64,000 bases of DNA from Pseudomonas sp. dw_612 (GTDB lineage: Bacteria; Pseudomonadota; Gammaproteobacteria; Pseudomonadales; Pseudomonadaceae): positions 62,001-126,000 of the forward strand of contig NZ_JAAVVC010000006.1 in the NCBI RefSeq assembly GCF_018449725.1, written 5' to 3'. Each line of letters begins with the position of its first letter. Within the stretch, counting starts at the first letter, position 1. The translations under genes were made by a program, and so were the position numbers. This document shows, one piece after another, positions 8,246 to 16,111 of this stretch. The notes under the pieces were generated by a model that ran no database searches, was not told the origin of the DNA, and saw only the letters and a list, made by a program, of their open reading frames with translations.

Positions 8246-8614
8246 CTACCCAGGCTTGTGGTTATCCAGTACTCGGTTGACCGCCATCTCGCCCATCGTG
8301 ATCAGCTGCTGCAACAGCAGCATCCTCTTGCGCTGCGGGCCTTCCATCAGCTCGGCGAAGTCGCTGGCCATGACGCTGGCCGATGACAACGAATCGTAGG
8401 CCTGGACCAGCAACGTTTCGTCATTCACCGCTGGATTGATGAGGAAGGTGCTGCTGGGGTTGCGGGACGGTATCGGCTCTTTCTGTGCCCCGGGGTTGAG
8501 GTAGAAGTTGAGCGCGCGGTCTGCCGCTTCTTTCATTTTCTTGGGGGCAAGATCGAGAGAGGCGTCGTAGGGTACTGGGCCGGTGTGCGGGGGATTCGGC
8601 GTTACTTTGAACAT
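8246..8614 (-). CDS. DUF6124 family protein (Pseudomonas-specific)
   Basis: This 122-aa protein starts MFKVTPNPPHTGPVPYD, a typical DUF6124 beginning. A conserved-looking helical half follows (YDSLSSASVMASDFAELM, then MGEMAVNRVLD near the end). GAGG lies 9 nt before ATG 8614. There is no signal peptide or membrane segment. The family is frequent and multicopy in Pseudomonas and its function is unknown to me. The gene is preceded by an unusually structured leader (8627-8810). REP-like hairpins lie just downstream. Confidence 0.8.
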   Translation of the reverse strand: MFKVTPNPPHTGPVPYDASLDLAPKKMKEAADRALNFYLNPGAQKEPIPSRNPSSTFLINPAVNDETLLVQAYDSLSSASVMASDFAELMEGPQRKRMLLLQQLITMGEMAVNRVLDNHKPG

Positions 8615-8626
8615 GAATTAGGTCCT

Positions 8627-8810
8627 CAAATGAGGCCGCAACTCTTTAGCTACTAAACAGAAGGGTGGCGGCTGTTCGCAGGTTAGTAGACCGGGGACCT
8701 AGCAATCCGGCGCGCCCGAGGGCGCCCTGCGCACAGCCACCATCAAGTGCAGGCATGTGAATACCTTACTGATAGATGCAAGTGCACCTGCTAGGAAACC
8801 GGGCTACTAA
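8627..8810 (-). ncRNA. Structured 5' leader with pseudoknot-like pairings ahead of DUF6124
   Basis: Two long complementary pairs cross each other. Segment 8664-8682 (GGTGGCGGCTGTTCGCAGG) pairs with 8726-8741 (CCTGCGCACAGCCACC). Segment 8686-8704 pairs with 8789-8807 (GTAG, CCGG and CCTAGCA blocks match). Because the four segments alternate, both pairings together would be a pseudoknot; otherwise they are mutually exclusive. A GC hairpin (GGCGCGCCCGAGGGCGCC, 8708-8725) sits inside. The leader would be transcribed leftward into the DUF6124 gene. Its function is inferred from structure only. Confidence 0.5.
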
Positions 8811-9024
8811 ACCCGACCACTGATGAGCAGTGGCAGGTAAACGATAGAGGCCGAGGTTCAAGCGCACAAGCCAGCGAATTCTGGCGTACGCGTAGGCAAC
8901 GACGCAAGGCGTTGTAGCCTCTTATGACGTAACACCGAGTGTCTTTAAACGCTCGCGCAAAAACCTGTTTAACCACGGCAGAAGCCGGCCGACATGCAGC
9001 CCAGTGTCGTTGTCGCGACTTCGT
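8811..9024. other. Intergenic region with no clear gene
   Basis: Nothing beyond probable promoter sequence for the leader RNA was recognised. The last bases abut the 3' end of the DUF6572 pseudogene. Confidence 0.4.
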
Positions 9025-9381
9025 TCACATGTTGCGTATGGCTTCGTCATCCTTAAGCACGAACTCAAGCTCGATGCCCACGCCCTTCAGTACTTCGGTC
9101 ACACGATCAATAAAGAACTCGCCTTGTTCGGGTAGCTAGTACAGTCCATTGATACGGATCTTAGGGTTTTTGCCTTTAGCCGGTGGGTAGCTTTCCAGCA
9201 ATTCACCACTCTCAATGAAGGCTATGTAGGTGTTGATTTTCTCTTGAAGCAACAGCAGGTGCTCGCCCTCTTGGGCCTTGTCGCCCCATTCAAGGTGGTC
9301 GGTGATGACCAGCACGACGTTGTCGGGCTCCCACTCGGGTACTGCAATAATATCGACGACTTTTGTTTCTACGATGGACAT
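9025..9381 (-). pseudogene. DUF6572 family gene interrupted by an in-frame amber codon
   Basis: From ATG 9381 (GGGAG 6 nt upstream) the frame reads MSIVETKVVDIIAVPEW, then VVLVITDHLEWGD and LLLLQEKINTYIAFIESGEL, typical of DUF6572. A TAG at 9136-9138 stops it after KIRINGLY. The same frame resumes at once with LPEQGEFFIDRVTEVL and ends naturally at 9025 (EAIRNM). The interruption is thus a single nonsense codon, not a frameshift. The stopped product would lack the last about 37 residues. It sits directly downstream of a phage gene remnant, so it may have been a prophage passenger. Confidence 0.7.
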
Positions 9382-9429
9382 GTCTGCTCCCTCAGAGCGT
9401 TGGGTCAGGTCGAAGAATGTCGACTCTGG

Positions 9430-9900
9430 TTGGTGGAATGGTGGTGCCGATTCAGTTGCTAGCTCAAGGATGGCCTGGCCGGCTTCTGGTTGCAGGTTGC
9501 CTTCGGTATCCATCGGCAGATATGGCCACTCAGGTATGTCACCCCACGGTGCGGAAAATCCGCCTGTTCCCCACCAAGTTGCATCATCGCCGCATACGGT
9601 TTGTTACTGCCAACGATGGCCGATCTGTCGGTCGCGTGGGTAGTGATGGAGGCCGATAGGCCGGCGGCGCTGACCTGCAGAATTTGGCCGGGCCAGTTGC
9701 CGTGTTTAGCGCGGTTCTCTGTAGTGACGGCGGAGACGTTCGGGCCATTGGGGGCGGCCTTCGTGTTCGAAGTTTTCCTCGGTTTGGGTGGCGAGTTCGG
9801 TGGCGATGGATTGCATGAGGGGGTTTAGGTTGCCGGTGGTTTGTTCGATTTGGTGCAGGGTTTGTTGTAGGTGCTGGGAGTTGAGTTCGATGGTGAGCAT
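9430..9900 (-). pseudogene. Phage virion morphogenesis (Mu gpG-like) gene remnant
   Basis: From ATG 9900 the frame reads MLTIELNSQHLQQTLHQIEQ and later TEENFEHEGRPQWP, the N-terminus of the phage virion morphogenesis family. The frame is then lost near 9745. The continuing family sequence appears in another frame (NRAKHGNWPGQILQVSAAGL, then SNKPYAAMMQLGG). A second 1-nt shift near 9546 moves WGDIPEWPYLPMDTEGNL into the frame that leads into the DUF6572 gene. At least two frameshifts therefore inactivate it. No other capsid or tail genes remain nearby, so this is a relic of a tail/prophage cluster. Confidence 0.7.
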
Positions 9901-9969
9901 GGGGGCCTTGGTTTTGGGGGGGGGTGTGTCTGGGGGATTTGGGGGTTGGTTTGGGGCTGCTTTACAGCC

Positions 9970-10000
9970 CAGCGGGAGCAAGCTCCCTCGCCACAGGGGT
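9970..10000. repeat. REP-like hairpin (GGGAGCAAGCTCCC type)
   Basis: AGCGGGAGCAAGCTCCCTCG forms the short imperfect stem of the common Pseudomonas REP family. It is a single copy without an inverted partner here. Confidence 0.6.
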
Positions 10001-10039
10001 GTGTTTGGTTTTGGGGTTTTGGTGGGATTGGGGGCGCCA

Positions 10040-10074
10040 GGATCAAAAGATCGCAGGCTTCGCCAGCTCCTACA
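10040..10074. repeat. Single REP of the GATCAAAAGATCGCAG...AGCTCCTAC family
   Basis: The sequence matches one arm of the inverted pair found at 53601-53689, here as a lone degenerate copy. Confidence 0.6.
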
Positions 10075-10350
10075 GAGGGCGGCTTGCGGAGCGACGCGAG
10101 CTGGTAGATTGCGAGGCATTGGATCGTCACTTGATGAAGCAACTGGCATCCGCCGCGGCGGTATGGGGAATAGAGTCGCCTGCTTATTCGGCCGTAGGAA
10201 GTTACTCCGCAAAAGAGAAAATCAAGGCGCTTCAGTTAGGCACTTACCATGCTGTAGCGGGTTGTTAGTGTCGGGTGGTATTCACTTGGGAGCATAGACG
10301 TCACTGGCTGTGCCATTGACTCGCGGCCTACCAGAAGGTAGGGTCCGGCG

Positions 10351-10935
10351 ATGACCACCTACTCAAGCACCTTTTACGAAATTCTCAACTGTGCCCGCAC
10401 GCTCATTATCGCCGGCGGGTACAACGGCTTCAGCTATGCGGATATAGCCGAGTTTGTGGGTATTCGCAAAGCCAGTATTCACCACCACTTCCCTACCAAG
10501 GTGGATCTTGTACGCACGCTTGTTATGCGCTATCGAGAGGAAGCAGAAGCGGGACTGGGCGAAATAGAACGCCACTGTCCAGCCCCCGAAGACCAACTGC
10601 GCGCCTATATGGGGTATTGGCAATCCTGCATAGGTGATGCAACAAAAGGCTACTGCGTCTGCGCACTGCTGGCGACTCAGATTCCGGTATTACCGCAAGA
10701 CGTGGTGGTCGAGGTGCGAACCCACTTTCTCGCGCTTTCCGGCTGGCTCACTTCCGTCCTTGAGCGAGGGTCCGCGCAAGGCGATTTCATGCTGCCCCGC
10801 GATGCACGCTCCGAGGCAGAAGCGTTTATGGCAACCGTTCACGGCGCGATGCTCTCGGCTCGCGCATACGGCGATCCCGAGATGTTTGGCGTGATTACTC
10901 TCCCGCTCATCGACAGGTTCCTGATCAAGCCATAG
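10351..10935 (+). CDS. TetR/AcrR family transcriptional regulator
   Basis: This 194-aa protein has an N-terminal helix-turn-helix at about residues 29-55 (YADIAEFVGIRKASIHHHF, with the typical Y/H-H-F and K end). A helical ligand-binding half follows (GYCVCALLATQIPVLP). GGTAGGG lies before ATG 10351. Its 3' end overlaps the convergent HxlR gene by 11 bp. No obvious target gene is divergent from it: upstream lies degraded sequence. It may act on the nearby HxlR/MarR/ADH genes or elsewhere. Confidence 0.85.
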   Translation: MTTYSSTFYEILNCARTLIIAGGYNGFSYADIAEFVGIRKASIHHHFPTKVDLVRTLVMRYREEAEAGLGEIERHCPAPEDQLRAYMGYWQSCIGDATKGYCVCALLATQIPVLPQDVVVEVRTHFLALSGWLTSVLERGSAQGDFMLPRDARSEAEAFMATVHGAMLSARAYGDPEMFGVITLPLIDRFLIKP

Positions 10936-11326
10936 ATGAATCGTCAGCCTCGGGTGGATGGCCTGTCGAAAATCGGCGCGCCGCAATCAGAACTGGAAGC
11001 AGCTGGCGCCCCATGTCCGACATTTGATACTCGACACGCAGAGGCTTTTCGCCGAAGTCGACGCGTTCGATCAAGCCATCCCTGGCCAGTTCGCGCAGAT
11101 GCGCCGTCAGCATCTTCTGGGAGACGCCAGGCAGATCGCGCTTCAATTGCAGCGTGCGGATCGACGGATCGGCGTAGAGCCTGAACAGAATCGGTAGCTT
11201 CCATCGACTCTGGATCATTCTGATCATCCGGGCCACGTGCCAGGCCGAACCCTCAGGTCCAAGGCAAATCTCACGTTGTTGCTGACTGATAGGCACATAA
11301 AAGTGCGTACTGGTCTCATCCATCAT
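10925..11326 (-). CDS. HxlR family transcriptional regulator
   Basis: This is a 133-aa winged-helix protein. RWKLPILFRL is the HxlR signature around residue 47, followed by VSQKMLTAHLRELARDGLI (recognition helix region) and the basic wing FGEKPLRVEYQMSDMG. Start MMDETSTHFY at 11326 was chosen to give the usual family length. The frame is open further upstream, but that segment is the intergenic region shared with the divergent MarR gene. It is likely a redox- or aldehyde-responsive regulator of nearby genes (family knowledge). Confidence 0.8.
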   Translation of the reverse strand: MMDETSTHFYVPISQQQREICLGPEGSAWHVARMIRMIQSRWKLPILFRLYADPSIRTLQLKRDLPGVSQKMLTAHLRELARDGLIERVDFGEKPLRVEYQMSDMGRQLLPVLIAARRFSTGHPPEADDSSMA

Positions 11327-11506
11327 CTCTATTTCGTTTCTGGCAAGCCCGGTTGCCGGGTACATCACCGGCGTCAATTTACGTATTGATGGGGGGCTTT
11401 CTCCGGTGATCTGAATTCGTGATGCATCGTTCCTGACATCGGACCGGCTTCGCGGTTGCCCTGAGTATCCCCTACGGTTTAGGCTGCGCCGGAGCTCAGG
11501 GAACCC

Positions 11507-11980
11507 GTGCACATGGTCATTGAAAAAAAGATAAACACAGCATCGGTCAGCATGAAGTCGCTGCATCCACTCGATCATGCGCTCGAGTTGCTGCATTTCG
11601 GGTTTCGCGGGCTGACCGTCAAGGCCGATCAGTTTCTGGCGACGCGCGACCTGTCCCGCATGCATCACCGTGTTCTCTACATCATCGCCCGGGCCGACGA
11701 GATAAATGTTGGTGATCTGGCGATGACATTAGGCATCAGCAAGCAAGCGTTACATCGACCGCTCAAGCACTTGATCGATCAGGATCTGGTGTGTTTCAGC
11801 CGCGCCCCGGAGCGCCATCGTTTCAAGCTGCTGGCGCTCACGGAAGCGGGCAGGACGGTCGAACAGACCGCCACTGAACTGGAGCGCCAGACCCTGGATC
11901 AAGCCTTTCACAATGTAGGGGCTGAAGGGCGAGAGGCCTGGACGACCGTGATGGCGTCACTGGCCGACAATCTGAACTGA
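11507..11980 (+). CDS. MarR family transcriptional regulator
   Basis: This is a 157-aa winged-helix protein. The DNA-binding region is visible as INVGDLAMTLGISKQALHR (about residues 72-90), then DQDLVCFSRAPERHRFKLLA, the wing with the conserved R. Start GTG 11507 follows CAGGGAA; ATG 11513 is an alternative. It diverges from the HxlR gene and converges on the alcohol dehydrogenase gene with a 2-bp gap. Targets are unknown; the adjacent ADH/thioesterase pair is the simplest guess. Confidence 0.85.
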   Translation: MHMVIEKKINTASVSMKSLHPLDHALELLHFGFRGLTVKADQFLATRDLSRMHHRVLYIIARADEINVGDLAMTLGISKQALHRPLKHLIDQDLVCFSRAPERHRFKLLALTEAGRTVEQTATELERQTLDQAFHNVGAEGREAWTTVMASLADNLN

Positions 11981-11982
11981 AA

Positions 11983-12996
11983 TCAGGTGATGCGCGCTCG
12001 CACCATGATGCACTTGGCGAGTGGGTCAAGCAGCGCTTCGGTTGCCTCATCGGGCGAGACCACGGTAGGGCTCACCATTAGAGGGTCGCAGGCCCCGCTG
12101 CTGACGAGGTCGAATACCTTGGGAATGTGTGGGCGTACATTGCAAAGGCCCACCGAAAGCGTGACGTCGCGCAGGTACATGCCGAAAAGGGGAATCTTCG
12201 GGTCATCGAAGATGATGCCGATGCACGAGCAGTGTCCGCCCGGCGCCAGTGCCAGCAGCCCACGGTGCAGTGACTCATGATCGCGGGTGGCGGATACGAC
12301 AACGTCGTAACGCTCATCAAGAATCGTGGGCAGTTCGACGTTGGCACCGCTACGCAAAGCGAGACCCCGACGATATTCATTGTCGTCCAGATAGTCGACG
12401 CTGCCAGCGCCTGCGGCGACGGCCATCTGGACCGCGAGCACGCCGAGGCTTTCGGTGCCACCCACGACCAGAACGCGGGCGTTTTCACGGGTGCTGATTG
12501 GGCGGCTGGTGGCGACCCAGGCATCGGTGAGGTTGTCACTGGCGCTTGCCACCGCCAGCGGGTTGAGCCCCGTGGGCAAAGGGACCAGCATCGCGTCGGC
12601 AAATGGCACGTCGACCACTTCCGAAAACAGCCCGCCCCAATGGCCACCTGCCGGGACACCGTAGGCCGCGTGGCGCGGCACTGTCGTGCATGCGGTGGCA
12701 CGCCCGGCGAGGCACTGAGGGCAAGTGCCACACGCGATCTTCCACGGCACGGAAACGAGGTCGCCGCGACGCACGGTCAGCACCGCGTCGCCTACTTTCA
12801 ATACTTCTGCGACACACTCGTGGCCTAGCGCAAAGGGCGGTTTGAAAGGCGTAGTACCGGCTATCAATCGCCGGTCCAGGTCACAGGAAGCGGAAGCTAT
12901 GGGGCGGACCAGCGCGCTGTGGGCACTGGAAAGCTTCGGTGACGGAGCCTCGATCCAGGCCAATCGGCCCGCACTTTGGACATTCAATACTTTCAT
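11983..12996 (-). CDS. Zinc-dependent alcohol dehydrogenase (MDR superfamily)
   Basis: This 337-aa protein starts at ATG 12996 (MKVLNVQSAGRLAW). It shows GHE near the catalytic zinc site (FALGHECVAEV), four structural-zinc cysteines in CGTCPQCLAGRATAC and a Rossmann VVGGTESLG motif. It should oxidise or reduce an alcohol/aldehyde with NAD(P); the substrate is unknown. It lies 4 bp after the thioesterase gene and is co-transcribed with it. A longer frame reaching 13233 overlaps the thioesterase and was rejected. Confidence 0.85.
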   Translation of the reverse strand: MKVLNVQSAGRLAWIEAPSPKLSSAHSALVRPIASASCDLDRRLIAGTTPFKPPFALGHECVAEVLKVGDAVLTVRRGDLVSVPWKIACGTCPQCLAGRATACTTVPRHAAYGVPAGGHWGGLFSEVVDVPFADAMLVPLPTGLNPLAVASASDNLTDAWVATSRPISTRENARVLVVGGTESLGVLAVQMAVAAGAGSVDYLDDNEYRRGLALRSGANVELPTILDERYDVVVSATRDHESLHRGLLALAPGGHCSCIGIIFDDPKIPLFGMYLRDVTLSVGLCNVRPHIPKVFDLVSSGACDPLMVSPTVVSPDEATEALLDPLAKCIMVRARIT

Positions 12997-13000
12997 TGGG

Positions 13001-13435
13001 TCAGCCCCCGGACACTGCAAACGTGGTGGTGGCTTTGGCGAACAGCTTGCCCGCCTCATCGACCACGTGCGCATCGCAAATCGCCAGGCTGCGGGTACGC
13101 TCCACGACCCATCCTTCGACACGGTAGATCTGGCCGGCGCGCAGCGGCCGCACGTACTTGACGTTGAGGTCGATCGTTGAATGGGGCGTGGACGTTTCCA
13201 GTGTCGAGAACAACGCCAACGCCGCCGCGCCATCGAGGCACGTGGCGGCGAAACCGCCGTGTACGCTGCCTGCCGGGTTCAGATGACGATCGTCAGGCCG
13301 AGCCTCCAGCGTAATTCTTCCGGGGCTTACCATGACGGCGGTCAGGCCCATCGTCTGAGCGATGGAAGAGGCGGGAATCTCCCCGCGAATCAGCGCACGC
13401 AGCGCTTGCAACCCAGATATTTCGTGTTCGGTCAT
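13001..13435 (-). CDS. PaaI-type hotdog-fold thioesterase
   Basis: This 144-aa protein shows the hotdog pattern of the PaaI/4HBT group: NPAGSVHGGFAATCLDGAAA (residues about 53-72) and TIDLNVKYVRPLRAG, then a late strand AKATTTFAV. Such enzymes hydrolyse acyl-CoA thioesters in the cytoplasm. It is followed after 4 bp by the alcohol dehydrogenase gene. The combination suggests processing of an aromatic or short-chain acyl compound, substrate unknown. Confidence 0.85.
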   Translation of the reverse strand: MTEHEISGLQALRALIRGEIPASSIAQTMGLTAVMVSPGRITLEARPDDRHLNPAGSVHGGFAATCLDGAAALALFSTLETSTPHSTIDLNVKYVRPLRAGQIYRVEGWVVERTRSLAICDAHVVDEAGKLFAKATTTFAVSGG

Positions 13436-13660
13436 GTAATTTCCTGTGTGGCCGGCCCCCCGTGCGTCGGGTCCGTTGCCACCTTTGCGCCAGTTATTGT
13501 TGGAATACTTGTCAGGAGCGAGGAATTTCTGTGGTCGCTGTACGCGGTGGAACAGCGCACAACACGGGACAAGCTATACGCTGTGAATAGCTTAAGTCAA
13601 CATGGTTGATGTGAGGATTGAGCGGGCATTGCGCTCGCTCAAATTTCGCGAAGCGAGGTG
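13436..13660. other. Intergenic region with an inverted repeat
   Basis: It contains the promoter region of the thioesterase-ADH pair and a hairpin TTGAGCGGG/CTCGCTCAA (about 13618-13642) that may terminate the LysR gene. No other gene was seen. Confidence 0.4.
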
Positions 13661-14512
13661 CTACGTACCGACCATTTCACCCGCGAGATCCGCAAGGGCG
13701 CGCAGCCTGTCCATATGCCTCATGTCGTGGTGATACCCCATCCAGATATCGCGCCCGGGTGGTTCACTGCCGACGTCTACCAATCTCAGGGCGGTCAATT
13801 GATCGCCAAGTGCGCGTGGCAACACCGCTACGCCCAATCCTCGGCCGCACATCTGCGCCTGCACGGTTCGGCTGCTGCTGGTGAACACGGTATTGGCGAG
13901 AGGAAACATCTCTTTCAGCCAGAGCACGTCGGGGTAGTGCGCCTGTGCGGTGTTCATGAGGATCAGCCCGAGACCTTCTCCGTCCCGGGACGGTGAGAAA
14001 GGCACGTCTGCCGCAGCGTAGAGCCCGTAGGGCAGTGTCGTGAGTCGACGTTGAACGATGTCCGGTTCGGTGAACGGCACGATGCGAAAGGCGATATCTG
14101 CATCGCGGCGCGCCAGATCGAACAGGCGATGTCCGGCGATGACCTCTGGAACAATCAACGGGTAGCGTCGCGACATTTCGCTGAAGACGGGCGCCAGCAC
14201 ATAGCAGGCAAACCAGTCCGCCGATGAGATCCGCAACAGCCCCTCAGGCTGATCACTGTCGCCCGCCAGGTGCCGTTCAATGGAAAGAGCGCTGCGCTCC
14301 ATTTCCTCGGCCAGGCCCAGAATTCGTTCACCGCTGTCCGTTAGCACAAGACCTTGCGCGGTGCGGCGAAAAAGAACCTGTCCGCTGTGCTGTTCAAGCA
14401 CGTGAAGCCGCCGCCCGACGGTGGGGTGGCTAACGCCCAGTTGCTTCGCGGCGGCGCCCAGCGAGCCGGTGCGGACGATCGCCAGAAAGACGCGTAAGTC
14501 GTTCCAGTCCAT
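13661..14512 (-). CDS. LysR family transcriptional regulator
   Basis: This 283-aa protein has an N-terminal winged HTH at residues about 2-60 (WNDLRVFLAIVRTGSLGAAA, HPTVGRRLHVLEQ), followed by a periplasmic-binding-protein-like effector domain. It diverges from the reductase/SnoaL/MFS/SDR operon with 106 bp between starts, the standard arrangement for a LysR activator of the neighbouring operon. No clear T-N11-A operator could be singled out. Confidence 0.88.
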   Translation of the reverse strand: MDWNDLRVFLAIVRTGSLGAAAKQLGVSHPTVGRRLHVLEQHSGQVLFRRTAQGLVLTDSGERILGLAEEMERSALSIERHLAGDSDQPEGLLRISSADWFACYVLAPVFSEMSRRYPLIVPEVIAGHRLFDLARRDADIAFRIVPFTEPDIVQRRLTTLPYGLYAAADVPFSPSRDGEGLGLILMNTAQAHYPDVLWLKEMFPLANTVFTSSSRTVQAQMCGRGLGVAVLPRALGDQLTALRLVDVGSEPPGRDIWMGYHHDMRHMDRLRALADLAGEMVGT

Positions 14513-14618
14513 GGTCCACCTCTAACGAAAATGAACGGCGAAGATGCAGTAATGGCAGTCCCGTTGCAAGCCCGTCTCCCCGCACACTTGATCCATCCAC
14601 GTGCAAGAGGGGCTTCAC

Positions 14619-15485
14619 ATGAATATCGGATTTGTAGGTGTCGGGAGCATGGGGCGAGCCATGATGGCGTTGCTCGTTGAGGCAGGTCATCAGGTGAGTG
14701 CATGGAATCGCAGTGCCGATGCGCTTGCCGGGTTAAGTGAAATCGATGTGCTGGCGTCTGCGGCGACTGCATTTCAACGGCCGGTGGTCATCAGCATGCT
14801 CGCCGATGACACGGCGGTGCGCGAGGTGCTGCTGGAGTCCGCAGCGTTGAAAACAGCCTGTGACGGCTGCATCCATATCGTCATGTCGACGCTGTCGCCG
14901 GCGTTGATGGAGCAACTGCAGAAAGAACATGACGAGGCGGGTCTGGTGCTCATCGCCGCGCCGGTTTTCGGCATACCGGCCGTCGCGGCCCAGGGTGAAC
15001 TGAACATCCTGACGGCCGGACCGGAGGCCGCCATTGATCGCGTTCAGCCCCTGTTTGATGTGCTCGGTAAAAAGACCTGGCGGCTGGGCGAACAGCCCGT
15101 GCAGGCCTGCATCGCAAAAATCGCGGGCAACATGATGATCGCCCAGGCCATCGAATCTTTGGCTGAAGCCAGCTCGCTCGCTGAGCACTATGGCCTTGGC
15201 GCGTCAGCCTTCATCGAAGTCGTCACCCAGACCCTGTTTGCTTGCCCCAGTTATCAGCGCTATGGGCAAAACATGGTCAACGACCACTTCGAGCCAGGTT
15301 TCAAGCTGTCCCTTGGCTTGAAGGATGTGAACCTTGCGTTGCAGGCCGCCGAGGGGAGGGGGCTCAACCTGCCCGCCGCAGGAGTGGTGCGTTCGAGAAT
15401 GGAAGCGGCCGTCGCGAACGGACTGGGTAACAAGGATTGGTCTGTGTTCAGCAACCGGACTCAGTTGAAAAGGCGTCAGGCATGA
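14619..15485 (+). CDS. NAD(P)-dependent oxidoreductase, 3-hydroxyisobutyrate dehydrogenase family
   Basis: This 288-aa protein starts at ATG 14619 after AAGAGGGG. The N-terminal Rossmann motif is GFVGVGSMGRAM (residues 4-15). A C-terminal helical domain carries the family lysine in CIAKIAGNMMIAQAIESL. The family includes beta-hydroxyacid dehydrogenases and imine reductases; the substrate cannot be told. It is the first gene of an operon: its stop overlaps the next start by 4 bp (ATGA). Confidence 0.85.
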   Translation: MNIGFVGVGSMGRAMMALLVEAGHQVSAWNRSADALAGLSEIDVLASAATAFQRPVVISMLADDTAVREVLLESAALKTACDGCIHIVMSTLSPALMEQLQKEHDEAGLVLIAAPVFGIPAVAAQGELNILTAGPEAAIDRVQPLFDVLGKKTWRLGEQPVQACIAKIAGNMMIAQAIESLAEASSLAEHYGLGASAFIEVVTQTLFACPSYQRYGQNMVNDHFEPGFKLSLGLKDVNLALQAAEGRGLNLPAAGVVRSRMEAAVANGLGNKDWSVFSNRTQLKRRQA

Positions 15486-15958
15486 ATATCAAGGCACTGG
15501 CCGCCCGACTGGAACACCTTGAAAGTCGTCTGGCGATCGAAACGCTCATTTCCGCTTATGCGAATGCGTTCGACGTTATGAATCGCGATCTTTTGCAGCA
15601 GATCTGGCATGTGGATTCGACCCTGGATCTGCCCGGATTCGGCGCTGCGGGAAGTCGGGACGACATCATGTCAATGGCTGAACAGAGCTGGCGACAGATG
15701 CCGCATATGCATCACTGGATGGCCAACCCGCTGATCCAGATCGAGGGCGACAGCGCTAATGGGACGGTTGCAGCCAATTGCCTGTTTCACGATGTGGAGC
15801 AAGGTCCGGTGCAGGTCAGTGGCCTGTATCACGACAGGTTCGAACGGCGTGACGGCCAGTGGAAGTTTGTATCCCGGCGCTTCGAGCTGCACTACCTGAC
15901 GCCGCTCAAGGAGTGGGTTCCCATCTTGGGGAGCGAGCGTTTTCAAGTCGGCTCGTAA
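15482..15958 (+). CDS. SnoaL-like / NTF2-fold protein
   Basis: This 158-aa protein starts at ATG 15482, overlapping the preceding stop by 4 bp. The N-terminal helix RLAIETLISAYANAFD and the later strands FHDVEQGPVQVSGLYHDRF and WKFVSRRFELHYL are typical of the NTF2 cone fold of small isomerases/dehydratases and aromatic-ring hydroxylating small subunits. It probably works on the same pathway intermediate as the neighbouring reductases. Confidence 0.75.
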   Translation: MNIKALAARLEHLESRLAIETLISAYANAFDVMNRDLLQQIWHVDSTLDLPGFGAAGSRDDIMSMAEQSWRQMPHMHHWMANPLIQIEGDSANGTVAANCLFHDVEQGPVQVSGLYHDRFERRDGQWKFVSRRFELHYLTPLKEWVPILGSERFQVGS

Positions 15959-16111
15959 CCTCTGAGGCGGGCAGGCGAGGTGGTTGAACGATTTATTTTC
16001 GCCACTCCAGCCCCTTACAAATATGCACGGGAAACGTGCAGCTCTGGCAGTGCCGCAGCCGCTGGCTGGCGCTCACAATGTGCGTCAGCCGTGTCTTTCT
16101 GGAGTTGCCCA

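Larger units (their letters stand above)
9901..10350. other. G/T-rich junk stretch with stray REPs and a possible gene tail
   Basis: Bases 9901-10030 are strikingly G/T-biased on the plus strand. Two partial REP sequences of different families follow. Bases 10090-10268 contain an open tail (DRHLMKQLASAAAVWGI through TYHAVAGC) that reads like protein but has no start or family I know; it could be the 3' end of a lost gene. The last 80 bases hold the TetR gene promoter and its RBS (AGGTAGGG). Confidence 0.4.
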
